From Lachnospiraceae bacterium (GTDB lineage: Bacteria; Bacillota; Clostridia; Lachnospirales; Lachnospiraceae), in NCBI GenBank assembly GCA_017441295.1, contig JAFRYA010000007.1, positions 1 through 54,745 on the forward strand: a DNA stretch of 54,745 nucleotides. The letters run 5' to 3'. Within the stretch, counting starts at the first letter, position 1, and each line of letters begins with the position of its first letter. Made by a program: the position numbers and the translations under genes. Shown piece by piece: positions 9,267 to 17,340 of this stretch. The notes beneath the pieces are model-generated. The model saw only the letters and a list, made by a program, of their open reading frames with translations. It made no database searches and had not been told where the DNA came from.

Positions 9267-9295
9267 TTGCAATTAATATGAAAAAAATGTAATAT
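9267..9295 (+). promoter_or_regulatory. candidate promoter of the MFS-MATE-pcp operon
   Basis: TTGCAA at 9267 and TAATAT at 9290 are separated by 17 bases and lie in AT-rich sequence 60 bases before the first gene. No operator symmetry was seen. Confidence 0.5.
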
Positions 9296-9354
9296 ATATA
9301 ACTTAGAACATTATTATTTGCATTATTAATACTGCATAGGGAGGAAATTGGATT

Positions 9355-10794
9355 TTGGGTAACGATAAACAAAAAGGAGGCAGAAAAATCGCTTCCGGAG
9401 CGTTTTTGCTGGTTATAGTCGGCCTTGGCACGCTGGCAACTTCTTTTGCAAATGGCTCTACAAATATCGCGCTTCCTATTCTTAGGGAATACTTTGATAT
9501 TACAGTCAGCCAGTCGACGATCATAACGATTTCGTTTTCTCTGGTTGGAGCTATATTGACTTTGCCGCTCGGCAGGATCGGTGATCTAATCGGCTACAAG
9601 AAAATGTATGTCGGCGGCATTATTGCCAATATAATCGGAACTGTTCTGACCGGTGTGTTTGCCAGAACCATGGTCATGTTTATAGTTTTCCGTGCCATAA
9701 TGGCGCTGGGCAATTCCATGGTAATGTCAGTTACGCAGGCATTGCTGCAAAGGAGCTTTCCGCCTGAAAAGCGCGGTCAGATCATGGGAATCAACTCAGC
9801 CATGCTCTCAGCCACGGGTCTGATTTCACCTTTACTCGGCGGCCTGATCCTTGATAACTACAACTGGATGGCTGTTTACTACGCAACTATTCCGGTAGCT
9901 GTGATCGTATTGATCCTGGTTCTTATTTTCATGGAGGATTTCAAGGGAACCAAGATCAGGATTGACTACGGCGGAGCTTTGCTGCTGGTAGTGTTCCTTT
10001 CATCACTTATGCTCGTGCTGAATGGAAGGGTCCTGAAGTTCAATACGACTATAATGATAGTGCTGGGCGTTATCTGCTTGATAGGACTGCTGCTTTTCAT
10101 TTTAAGAGAGCGTAAGTGCAGCTTCCCTCTTATCGACCTTAAAATATTTAAGTACAAAAAGTTCGCGCTGGGAAATGTGGCATTTTTCGTTGGTTATGCG
10201 ACCAGCGGAATACTGGGCACCAGTCTTACATATTACATTAATTACACAAGAGGATATACATCAACAATCACTTCGTTGTTTGTTATGATCCATGGATTTA
10301 TGATGGCAATGATGGCTTCATTTACAGGAACACTGTCTGACAAGATAGGACCGCTGAAGCTGTCAGTAGCAGGCGCGTTTTTCCAGATGGCAGGTCTGTT
10401 CGGATATGCTTTCGCTGCGCCTACTTCATCAGACGTTTTCCTGGTAATAATGCTGTTCGTATATGGCTTTGGATCAGGTCTTTTCTATGCTCCGACAACG
10501 AGCATGGTTATGGGCGCGATTCCCGTGGAAATGGGCGGAGTGGCCAGCGGAACCATGTCAACCATGAGAAATATAGGCGGCGGAATTGGCACAACATTCT
10601 TCAGCCTGATGGTTGCCGGATATGCGGCAAGACACGCAGGCATGGGAATCGGAGAAGCCGAAAGTTATGTCATAGCACTCCATACTATTTTGCTTATCTG
10701 CGGCGCGGCATTCTTTGTCGCAATGTGCCTGATGATATATTTGCTGATAAATGATACTAGAAAAAAGAAGGCGGATGCGTTAAGTGTCAAATGA
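9355..10794 (+). CDS. MFS transporter, DHA2-like drug:H+ antiporter
   Basis: The 479-residue protein is hydrophobic throughout, with about 12-14 predicted helices. GRIGDLIGYKKMYVGG between helices 2 and 3 is the MFS motif A, and GLFYAPTTSMVMGAIP with GGVASGTMSTMRN matches the late DHA2 signature. The start is a TTG at 9355, chosen because AGGGAGG lies 10 bases upstream and no ATG fits. It likely exports a small organic compound at the cytoplasmic membrane. It resembles the MFS protein at 20600 along its length, so the two are paralogues. Its end overlaps the MATE gene by 11 bases. Confidence 0.87.
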   Translation: MGNDKQKGGRKIASGAFLLVIVGLGTLATSFANGSTNIALPILREYFDITVSQSTIITISFSLVGAILTLPLGRIGDLIGYKKMYVGGIIANIIGTVLTGVFARTMVMFIVFRAIMALGNSMVMSVTQALLQRSFPPEKRGQIMGINSAMLSATGLISPLLGGLILDNYNWMAVYYATIPVAVIVLILVLIFMEDFKGTKIRIDYGGALLLVVFLSSLMLVLNGRVLKFNTTIMIVLGVICLIGLLLFILRERKCSFPLIDLKIFKYKKFALGNVAFFVGYATSGILGTSLTYYINYTRGYTSTITSLFVMIHGFMMAMMASFTGTLSDKIGPLKLSVAGAFFQMAGLFGYAFAAPTSSDVFLVIMLFVYGFGSGLFYAPTTSMVMGAIPVEMGGVASGTMSTMRNIGGGIGTTFFSLMVAGYAARHAGMGIGEAESYVIALHTILLICGAAFFVAMCLMIYLLINDTRKKKADALSVK

Positions 10795-12166
10795 TATTGT
10801 AAAAACAAAAAAACCGGTGGACTTTACAGTCGGACCTATCCTGGGACCCCTGTTCAAGTTTATGCTGCCTGTATTTGCAGCTCTTTTGCTGCAGTCTCTG
10901 TACGGTGCTGCTGACCTGCTGATAGTAGGCCAGTTCGGCGAGCCTTTCAATGTTTCCGGCGTTTCCATGGGCAGCCACATTACTCATACGGTTACAGCCA
11001 TTATTGCGGCTTTTTCTACAGGCACCACAGTGCTGGTCGGACAGTTCCTCGGCAAAAAAATGCGCAAAGAAGCAGGAAAGGCAATAGGTGCCAGCATAGT
11101 TTTCTTTGCCATCATGGCGATTGTTTTCACAGGCGTGCTGATCGTGCTGGCAGAGCCAGCGCTGACTTTGTTCAAGACACCTGTTGAGGCAATGGGCGAA
11201 GGAACGATTTATACCAGGATATGTGCAATGGGCATGATCTTCATTGTGGCCTTTAATGTGCTTGGCAGTATATTCAGGGGCATCGGAGATTCCAGGACGC
11301 CGCTGATCGCGGTAGGCATTGCATGTGTTGTGAACGTATTTGGAGACCTACTGCTGGTAGGCGTCTTTAAGATGGCTGCTGCAGGCGCGGCTATTGCTAC
11401 AGTCTCAGCTCAGGCAATAAGCGTGGTATTATCGTTGCTGCTGATACGCAGGAAGGCGCTGCCGTTTGATTTCTCCAGGAGTTTTATCAGGTTTGATAAG
11501 AAACTGATAGGCAGGGTAGTCAAGCTGGGTCTTCCGCTGGCCCTGCAGGAAGTAGTTGTCAGCGGATCATTTCTGGTTGTTTCTGCTATAGTAAATACAA
11601 TGGGTCTGATGGCCTCCGCTGCAGTTGGAGTAGGCGGCAGGATAACAATGTTCATCGTTCTGCTTCCGAGCGCGTATTCACAGTCTCTTTCGGCTTTCGT
11701 TGCGCATAATATCGGAGCAAGGAAGTACGAAAGAGCCAAAAAGGCCCTTATTCATGGCATTTGGACGTCTCTTATTTATGCATGCCTGATATTCCTGCTG
11801 GTATTCTTCAGAGGCGACCTGCTGACCCAGCTGTTTACACAGGATCCTGAACTGATAGCCGCAGCGGCATTATACCTGAAAGGATTTGCATTTGACTCAT
11901 TTATGACTGCATTCCTGTTCTGCCTGATCGGATTTTGCAATGGCTGCGGCAAAACCGGCATATCGCTTTTCCACAGCATGGTAGGAGTGGCTGTCAGGGT
12001 CTCAACATCGCTGTTTTTCCTGCACATGCAGGGAGTGACGCTGTTCCATATGGGACTGTCAACACCGCTGGCATCGTTCTGCCAAAATATTTTGTGTATA
12101 ATTTACCTGCTGATAGTCAGCAAGAAGCTGAAAGAAACATACAGCAGTGAAACGATAAAGTCATGA
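10784..12166 (+). CDS. MATE family efflux transporter
   Basis: The 460-residue protein has twelve hydrophobic segments in two similar halves. Typical MATE sequences are PLFKFMLPVFAALLLQSLYGAADLLIVGQF near the start, GTTVLVGQFLG, and FRGIGDSRTPL at about residue 165. MATE proteins exchange Na+ or H+ for cationic or amphipathic compounds. The start is a GTG at 10784 lying inside the previous gene, so translation is coupled to the MFS gene. Pyroglutamyl-peptidase overlaps its end by 4 bases. The substrate is unknown. A second MATE protein of similar size is at 24180. Confidence 0.9.
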   Translation: MSNDIVKTKKPVDFTVGPILGPLFKFMLPVFAALLLQSLYGAADLLIVGQFGEPFNVSGVSMGSHITHTVTAIIAAFSTGTTVLVGQFLGKKMRKEAGKAIGASIVFFAIMAIVFTGVLIVLAEPALTLFKTPVEAMGEGTIYTRICAMGMIFIVAFNVLGSIFRGIGDSRTPLIAVGIACVVNVFGDLLLVGVFKMAAAGAAIATVSAQAISVVLSLLLIRRKALPFDFSRSFIRFDKKLIGRVVKLGLPLALQEVVVSGSFLVVSAIVNTMGLMASAAVGVGGRITMFIVLLPSAYSQSLSAFVAHNIGARKYERAKKALIHGIWTSLIYACLIFLLVFFRGDLLTQLFTQDPELIAAAALYLKGFAFDSFMTAFLFCLIGFCNGCGKTGISLFHSMVGVAVRVSTSLFFLHMQGVTLFHMGLSTPLASFCQNILCIIYLLIVSKKLKETYSSETIKS

Positions 12167-12744
12167 AACTATTGATCACAGGGTTTGAACCCTTTGGCGG
12201 AGAAAAAATCAATCCATCCTGGGAAGCTGTTAAGAGACTGCCTGAGAGGATAGGGGAGTGGGAGCTGATTAAACTAGAACTTCCTACTGTCTATGGCAAG
12301 GCTTATGATAAGGCAATGGCTGAGGCTGAAAAGACTCATCCTGACGCAATCCTGAGCGTAGGTCAGGCAGGTGGCAGGGATGGAATAACTATTGAAGTAG
12401 TAGGCATTAACCTGCGTGAAGCCAGAATCCCCGATAATGAGGGCAATCAGCCGGCAGCAGAACCTGCAGCCGCAGATGGGCCGGCAGCATATTTCACTAC
12501 ACTTCCTATCAGGAAGATGGCGCAGGCAGTTAATGATAAAGGTTATAAATGCAGCCTGTCATATTCAGCCGGGACTTTCGTATGCAACGATCTGCTGTAT
12601 CTGCTCCTTAATAAATATAATGGGCAGATGCCGGTAGGCTTCATACATGTGCCTTTTATAAGAGAGCAGGTGAAAGGAAATGAACCATTTATGGAACTGG
12701 ACGATATAGTCTCTGCGCTGGAGATTTCAATAGCTGCAATCTAA
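12163..12744 (+). CDS. pcp: pyroglutamyl-peptidase I (peptidase C15)
   Basis: The 193-residue protein begins LLITGFEPFGGEKINPSW, the C15 signature. The expected catalytic triad is visible: Glu78 in ITIEVVGINL, Cys141 in GTFVCNDLLY and His162 in IHVPF. The enzyme removes N-terminal pyroglutamate from peptides in the cytosol. Length is slightly below the usual 200-215 residues because the C-terminal helix is short. The ATG overlaps the MATE stop (ATGA), so it is the third gene of the operon. Why a peptidase travels with two exporters is not clear; peptide-derived compounds would be one explanation. Confidence 0.95.
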   Translation: MKLLITGFEPFGGEKINPSWEAVKRLPERIGEWELIKLELPTVYGKAYDKAMAEAEKTHPDAILSVGQAGGRDGITIEVVGINLREARIPDNEGNQPAAEPAAADGPAAYFTTLPIRKMAQAVNDKGYKCSLSYSAGTFVCNDLLYLLLNKYNGQMPVGFIHVPFIREQVKGNEPFMELDDIVSALEISIAAI

Positions 12745-12748
12745 GTAA

Positions 12749-12774
12749 TTTGTGCCTTGGAGACGGGGCACAAA
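12749..12774 (+). terminator. hairpin after pcp, weak terminator candidate
   Basis: TTTGTGCC and GGCACAAA can pair across a 10-base loop, but the bases that follow are A-rich with only a short T4 stretch, so termination efficiency is doubtful. Confidence 0.3.
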
Positions 12775-12789
12775 AAAATTTTAAAAAAA

Positions 12790-12816
12790 TTAGCACTCAC
12801 CTATTGACAGTGCTAA
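12790..12816 (+). promoter_or_regulatory. CIRCE operator (HrcA binding site)
   Basis: TTAGCACTC, nine bases, then CAGTGCTAA. This matches the CIRCE inverted repeat at 17 of 18 arm positions, the exception being C for G at the start of the right arm. It overlaps the -35 box of the Hsp20 promoter, so HrcA would block polymerase until heat stress. Confidence 0.93.
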
Positions 12817-12832
12817 TAATGTGTGTTATATT
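12804..12832 (+). promoter_or_regulatory. sigma-A promoter of hsp20
   Basis: Consensus TTGACA at 12804 and TATATT at 12827 are 17 bases apart. The -35 lies within the CIRCE element. Confidence 0.88.
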
Positions 12833-12897
12833 GCGTATAACAAAGATAACAAATACAACAAGTGCCTTAGGGCACGATTGAATAGGAGGTATATATC

Positions 12898-13323
12898 ATG
12901 TACTTAGCAAAAAGAGATAATTCAAATAACTTCTTTGATGACTTTTTCAAATCACCATTCTGGAGCAATCCGGTAGAGCAGGTCGGCGGCAGACTGATGA
13001 AGACCGACGTACACGAGAAAGAGAAAGAATTCGTAATTAATATGGAACTTCCGGGATGCAGGAAGGAAGACATCCAGATAGAGCTGAAAGATGGCTATCT
13101 GACAGTAAGTGCCAAGAAAGTAACCTCACACGATGAGAGTGAAGACGGCAAGTTTATCCGCAAAGAACGCTTCGAGGGCTCATGCAAGAGAACATTCTAT
13201 GTAGGTGATTATGCAACAGAGCAGAACATTGCTGCATCCTACAATGACGGTGTATTAAGAGTGGAGATTCCTAAGGAGCCAATTCCTGAACCGGAAGCAC
13301 CTAGATTCATCACCATCCAGTAA
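12898..13323 (+). CDS. small heat-shock protein, Hsp20/alpha-crystallin family
   Basis: The 141-residue protein has a short N-terminal arm, an alpha-crystallin domain at about residues 38-130 (VHEKEKEFVINMELPG, KEDIQIELKDGYLTVSA, then RKERFEGSCKRTFYVG and NDGVLRVEIPK) and the C-terminal I-x-I motif as ITI just before the end. Such proteins form oligomers that hold unfolding proteins for refolding by DnaK or GroEL. An AGGAGGT ribosome site lies 8 bases before the ATG. It is a single-gene unit between its CIRCE-controlled promoter and a strong terminator. Direct HrcA control of an hsp20 gene is less usual than of groE or dnaK. Confidence 0.96.
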   Translation: MYLAKRDNSNNFFDDFFKSPFWSNPVEQVGGRLMKTDVHEKEKEFVINMELPGCRKEDIQIELKDGYLTVSAKKVTSHDESEDGKFIRKERFEGSCKRTFYVGDYATEQNIAASYNDGVLRVEIPKEPIPEPEAPRFITIQ

Positions 13324-13354
13324 TATCAATAGAACCTGAACAGTTCTCCTTTTA

Positions 13355-13395
13355 GAAACAAGGCCATATGCGAAATGCATATGGCCTTTGTTTTA
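13355..13395. terminator. bidirectional terminator between hsp20 and the minus-strand membrane protein
   Basis: AAGGCCATATGC and GCATATGGCCTT pair perfectly over 12 bp around a 5-base loop. T-rich sequence follows on the plus strand, with A-rich sequence on the other side serving the convergent gene. Confidence 0.85.
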
Positions 13396-13692
13396 ATTAG
13401 AATTACCTCCGCCGAAGATGTTGGCAAGGAAATTAGTTACAACTGCCAGATCATTAATGGCTTTGTTTAAGTTCTCAAAATCCATGGAGTTAATATTGCC
13501 CAGCGCTTCTTCAGCATCTTCTATAAGCACGTTTATTTCAGTAAGGGATTGTTCTACGTCATCAATCGTTTTGGATACCTTAGGGACCAGAATGGCTGCA
13601 AAAATAATGACGGCTGCAACCAGGGCAGCCAGGCATCCGAAGATGGCTTTGATCCAGTTGGTTTGCCTTCTGATAAGATCTTCTGTATTCAT
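13393..13692 (-). CDS. small single-span membrane protein of unknown function
   Basis: The 99-residue product has a short polar N-terminus, one hydrophobic helix at about residues 14-36 and a C-terminal part with heptad-like I/L/V spacing (DDVEQSLTEINVLIEDAEEALGNI), likely a coiled coil, then a glycine-asparagine tail. It resembles small DUF948-like or methyl-accepting-like stalk proteins but I cannot place it in a family. An AGGAGG site lies 7 bases before the ATG and a good promoter is present, so the gene is probably real. It is transcribed away from the PucR gene from a back-to-back promoter region. Confidence 0.7.
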   Translation of the reverse strand: MNTEDLIRRQTNWIKAIFGCLAALVAAVIIFAAILVPKVSKTIDDVEQSLTEINVLIEDAEEALGNINSMDFENLNKAINDLAVVTNFLANIFGGGNSN

Positions 13693-13720
13693 TGAAACCT
13701 CCTACCGATAATTTGTTATC

Positions 13721-13749
13721 ATAATATAATAAAATAATCTAATCGACAA
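13721..13749 (-). promoter_or_regulatory. promoter of the small membrane protein gene
   Basis: On the minus strand TTGTCG (13749-13744) and TATTAT (13726-13721) are 17 bases apart. Confidence 0.6.
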
Positions 13750-13753
13750 GCAG

Positions 13754-13782
13754 TTGAATTTTTTATGATAATACTATATTAT
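13754..13782 (+). promoter_or_regulatory. promoter of the PucR-type regulator
   Basis: TTGAAT at 13754 and TATTAT at 13777 are 17 bases apart. The -35 lies 4 bases from the -35 of the divergent promoter, so the two could be co-regulated or compete. Confidence 0.55.
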
Positions 13783-13815
13783 TAATTGTGAAGAATTACA
13801 AAAAGGAAGGCCAAT

Positions 13816-15417
13816 ATGAACAAAATTAATATTTCAATGCGCGTATTATCTGCAAGAATAAGAAGCTACGGTGCGGTTCCAGCCGTGCTGGATACATATA
13901 TTAATGACCGTGATCTGGAACGGATAAACGATGTGAAAATTTTCAATCCGCAGGATAATAACTATGATGATCATGTGCTTTATATTTGCAATCAGAGTGA
14001 TATTTTAGGGAAGAATCCGGCGGATCTGCCTGCTAATCTTTTCTGTTATGCGCCAAATGGCTGGCCTGATCTGGATGCAGACGCATTTCGTAATATTATC
14101 ATTTCCAATGCGAAATACACTCCTGAACAGATAACTGACTGTGCGCTGAATCTGGAACAGGTGATTAACCGTCATATTTATTCATCTGATATTCTGGAAG
14201 CTTTGTACGCTGGCACAAACGAGGCTATATGCCGTGTGGGCAGTGATCTGTCAGGCAATCCTGTTGTTTTGCTTTCTAACGATGATCATGTGATCGCCAG
14301 CTGCAATATGGATACGGATAACGTGAAAATACTGGAGCTCACCGACACGGGGTCACAATACTATGAATCCAAGAGTTTTAATCTGACAGACAGCAGCAAA
14401 AAGGACGCCGTCAAAACACTTCCGGACTCAGATATCAGATATTGTTCTTATACCGTGACAGCGAGTGATCTGATCATCGCCACGCTGATAATACTGGAGG
14501 ACAAGGTCAAAATACAGCCTATGGATCAGGCCATTCTGGAAAACCTGGGCAGGGCATACAAGATAATGCAGTTTGGTACGGGCAATCAGTCAAATTCTGC
14601 CAGACTGGTATATGAATACTCATTCCTCAGGCTGCTTACGGATCCGATCACTCCGAGCTCATCCTTAACAGAAAACCGCTTCGAAATTATTGGATACAGA
14701 TATAAGAACTATCTGAGAGTGGCTGTTGTAGACAGCATTGAGAAAATAGAGATAACAGATGTTAAGAATTATGTTAATTCCACGGCAGAACAGCTCAGAC
14801 ATATTGTCGGCAGGGATGGCCTGTGTACTCCTGTCAAGGATTACGTAGCTGTTCTGATCAATGTTGACTCAGAAGAAGAGGATAGAACTGTTCTGAATAA
14901 AATAAAGAAATTCTGTGTAATGAATAAGCTGCGCGCGGGCATAAGCATGCAGTTTAATGATGGTCTGGATATGCGTAAGTGCCACAGGCAGGCACTGGAT
15001 GCGCTGGCAATGGGCGCAATGGTAACACCTTCAGATAATATGGCATATTTTGACAAGCTGAGGATATACAGGATGATATCCGGCAGCAGAAGGAATATGG
15101 AATATTCTGAACTGGTACCGGAGTGCCTGAGAAAGCTGATCATGTATGACAGGGAAAACAACACAACGTTTGTAGAGACTTTAGAGTACTACATATTCGC
15201 TGTGAAAAATTCCAAAAAGGCGGCTGAAATGCTGCACATCCACAGGAATACGCTTTTGTACAGACTTGATAAAATTTATGAGATCATGGGTGAGGATCTG
15301 GAGGACGGAAACCTGTTCATCGAGCTTGGGATTGCTTACAAAGCGCTAGAGTATATGGCCGCGCACGAGGGCAGGAAGCTATGCTTCACACCGATACATA
15401 CTGAAGAAGAGGAATAA
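13816..15417 (+). CDS. PucR/CdaR-type transcriptional regulator
   Basis: The 533-residue protein ends with the PucR C-terminal helix-turn-helix (PF13556). Residues about 450-520 read ETLEYYIFAVKNSKKAAEMLHIHRNTLLYRLDKI, where the second HTH helix is HIHRNTLLYRL. Before it, about residues 290-420 look like the GGDEF-like middle domain common in this group. The first 250 residues do not match a sensor domain I know. Family members activate or repress catabolic genes in response to their substrates. Position next to the LVIVD gene and the first 2-oxoacid oxidoreductase operon makes those the likely targets, which is inference. A strong hairpin shared with the convergent gene follows. Confidence 0.82.
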   Translation: MNKINISMRVLSARIRSYGAVPAVLDTYINDRDLERINDVKIFNPQDNNYDDHVLYICNQSDILGKNPADLPANLFCYAPNGWPDLDADAFRNIIISNAKYTPEQITDCALNLEQVINRHIYSSDILEALYAGTNEAICRVGSDLSGNPVVLLSNDDHVIASCNMDTDNVKILELTDTGSQYYESKSFNLTDSSKKDAVKTLPDSDIRYCSYTVTASDLIIATLIILEDKVKIQPMDQAILENLGRAYKIMQFGTGNQSNSARLVYEYSFLRLLTDPITPSSSLTENRFEIIGYRYKNYLRVAVVDSIEKIEITDVKNYVNSTAEQLRHIVGRDGLCTPVKDYVAVLINVDSEEEDRTVLNKIKKFCVMNKLRAGISMQFNDGLDMRKCHRQALDALAMGAMVTPSDNMAYFDKLRIYRMISGSRRNMEYSELVPECLRKLIMYDRENNTTFVETLEYYIFAVKNSKKAAEMLHIHRNTLLYRLDKIYEIMGEDLEDGNLFIELGIAYKALEYMAAHEGRKLCFTPIHTEEEE

Positions 15418-15418
15418 T

Positions 15419-15450
15419 AAAAAAGGAGCTGCATAGGCAGCTCCTTTTAA
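15419..15450. terminator. bidirectional terminator between the PucR gene and the LVIVD gene
   Basis: AAAAGGAGCTGC, ATAG and GCAGCTCCTTTT form a perfect 12-bp stem with T or A runs on both sides, serving two convergent genes. Confidence 0.9.
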
Positions 15451-15461
15451 TTTGCTTATAA

Positions 15462-16847
15462 TCAGTCGATTGTTAAGCGGCAGATGTACAGACCATCGTT
15501 TGAGGTGGTGATGAAGATGTTTCCGCGATCGTCTACGCAGATATCTTCTGTACATGCAATGTTTGGACCAGGCAGACGAGGTGGACGGCATGGGTTTGGA
15601 GGAATGAAGTAAGCAATCTCCTTCGGTACAAACTCATCAGAAACGTCGTAAACACGGAGTCCTGCATGGAAGTAGCAGCAGTAAACTCTGTCGCCGCGCT
15701 GCTCAAGCCATGGCTTGCCAGCCATAGGCTCATGGATGTTGTGAGGTCCGAACGGTCCGTTGAGGCCAAGGCCTAACTGCTGGAAGTTCTTGTATGGGAA
15801 GTTAGCAGGAACTTCCGGATATGGGAACTCAGCGATGAGGGTTGGGTTAGATGGATCGCTGATATCAACCATATGAAGGTTGTTAAGAGCCTGAGCCATG
15901 TTGCCGATCTTCTTGCCCTGGATGTTAGGATCGTTGTTAGGAACGAACCACATGAAACGCTCGCCTTCGTTGGTAACTACGCACAGATCACGTCCCGGAA
16001 GAGGAAGAGCAGTGTGTGTAGAAGCGCCGCCGTACCAGCTTGCGAATGGAGGAACCATCGGGAGGTTACCTACAACGTATGGACGGGTAGGATCCTCGAT
16101 GTTGATGATATAAAGGCCATCGCCGCCGTGAGCGAGGTAAGCGTAATTGCCGCGTGCCATTGGATAATGGAGCCAGCCGTAATGCATGAATTCAGGAATA
16201 TGAGGAGCGTTAGGATTAAATCCGTGACGTCCGATAAATCCGTCAGCATACTGCTGTGGTGCCCACCAACGGCCTGCAACCTTAGGATTGCAAGGATCTT
16301 CAATGTCAAGGATGACATAGATGAGACCTTCAAATCCTCTCTGCTCGCATGACAGATGAACATAACGTCCGCCGTCATACATGAAACGGTGTACACCGTT
16401 TGAATTTGGAACGCCGCAATCCCAGTAGGAGAGGAATTTCGGGTTCTCAGGATCTTCCTTAAGGCTGTAAATGTGAACGCCCTGCTTGCAGATCTCAGCC
16501 GGCTTGTCCTCCTTTGGAGGCTGTCCCGGAACATATGGGCCGCCGCCTGAGCACATACCTGTGATCAGCAGGTCATCAGCAACCTGACATTTCGGGTTGG
16601 ATGAACCAGGGAATTCGCTGCCTACGGAATCAAATCTCTTAATGAAACGAGGTTTTGCAGGATCGGTAATATCCAGAATGCCAATCTGTGGACCCATGGT
16701 GCCGTAAAGATAATATTTTCCTTCAGCTGTACGGTATAACTGAGGCTGGAAAATTGAACCGCCATCCAGATCATCGTATGCAAGAACTTCAACATTCTTT
16801 ACATAGCCAGGGTTGTCTTCACCTCTTGAGTAAAAAGGTAATGCCAT
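15462..16847 (-). CDS. LVIVD-repeat beta-propeller protein
   Basis: The 461-residue protein repeats strands of the type IGILDITDPAKPRFI, IYVILDIEDPCNPKVAG, LYIINIEDPTRPYVVG and LHMVDISDPSNPTLIAEF, each an LVIVD-type repeat (PF08309) that forms blades of a beta-propeller. There is no signal peptide, so it should be cytosolic. Conserved histidines are visible in GVHRFMYDG, STHTALP and FGPHNIHEP and could bind metal. Function is unknown for the family. The gene is divergent from the first 2-oxoacid:ferredoxin oxidoreductase operon and convergent with the PucR gene, which suggests a part in the same pathway. I considered the selenium-binding/methanethiol oxidase family, also a propeller, but did not see its characteristic motifs. 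Confidence 0.75.
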   Translation of the reverse strand: MALPFYSRGEDNPGYVKNVEVLAYDDLDGGSIFQPQLYRTAEGKYYLYGTMGPQIGILDITDPAKPRFIKRFDSVGSEFPGSSNPKCQVADDLLITGMCSGGGPYVPGQPPKEDKPAEICKQGVHIYSLKEDPENPKFLSYWDCGVPNSNGVHRFMYDGGRYVHLSCEQRGFEGLIYVILDIEDPCNPKVAGRWWAPQQYADGFIGRHGFNPNAPHIPEFMHYGWLHYPMARGNYAYLAHGGDGLYIINIEDPTRPYVVGNLPMVPPFASWYGGASTHTALPLPGRDLCVVTNEGERFMWFVPNNDPNIQGKKIGNMAQALNNLHMVDISDPSNPTLIAEFPYPEVPANFPYKNFQQLGLGLNGPFGPHNIHEPMAGKPWLEQRGDRVYCCYFHAGLRVYDVSDEFVPKEIAYFIPPNPCRPPRLPGPNIACTEDICVDDRGNIFITTSNDGLYICRLTID

Positions 16848-17115
16848 ATAACAATACTCCTTTCGTATAATTATTCACTTTTATTATATACGACAAACTC
16901 AATTTATCTATCATTTTTTTTGAAAATTTAATCCAATATTACTGTATTTTATTAGGACAGAAATCCGTTGTGAAATTACACAATCAACTTAAAGTACCCC
17001 TATGATTTTAATGTGATGAATTACGATGACAAACTAATATATTTTAATTATTATAAATACTATCAAACATTTTATTTTTCTTTTTGGCAATAATACCAAA
17101 AAAACAGGAGGAATG
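16848..17115. promoter_or_regulatory. divergent regulatory region, LVIVD gene and oxidoreductase operon
   Basis: This AT-rich gap of 268 bases separates two divergent units. On the minus strand TATAAT (16888-16883) is a likely -10 for the LVIVD gene. An inverted repeat TTGTG-N6-CACAA at 16968-16983 sits near the middle and could be an operator, for example for the nearby PucR protein. No convincing plus-strand promoter was found. AGGAGG at 17106 serves the ferredoxin gene. Confidence 0.35.
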
Positions 17116-17319
17116 ATGGAAAACGCTAAAGCAAGAGTAAAGGGCGAGCTTTGTAAGAGTTGTGGAATTTGCATAAACAACTGCCCAAAGCAAGCCATAT
17201 CCAAGTCCGGGCAGTTTAATAACGGCGGATATGACATGGTAGTTGTTGACGAGGACAAGTGTATCGGATGCGGAATCTGCTACACCGTATGCCCTGATTA
17301 TGTTTTTGAAATCAACTAA
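17116..17319 (+). CDS. 2-oxoacid:ferredoxin oxidoreductase delta subunit, 2[4Fe-4S] ferredoxin (set A)
   Basis: About 67 residues with two cluster motifs, CKSCGICINNCP and CIGCGICYTVCP, each supplying three plus one cysteines for two [4Fe-4S] clusters. It passes electrons from the catalytic core to a free ferredoxin. Two ATG codons lie in tandem at 17113 and 17116; the second is 4 bases from AGGAGG and preferred, the first only 1 base. The alpha subunit gene follows after 21 bases. Order delta-alpha-beta-gamma matches four-subunit VOR/KOR operons. Confidence 0.9.
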   Translation: MENAKARVKGELCKSCGICINNCPKQAISKSGQFNNGGYDMVVVDEDKCIGCGICYTVCPDYVFEIN

Positions 17320-17340
17320 TTCAAAGAGAGGAAAGTCACT

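Noticed and set aside
15873..16352. 159-residue plus-strand ORF opposite the LVIVD gene
   Set aside because: The LVIVD repeats on the other strand are clear; this is their antisense reading.
15462..16847. Selenium-binding protein/methanethiol oxidase
   Set aside because: Similar length and propeller fold, but the repeats are of LVIVD type and the Cys/His motifs of that family were not found.
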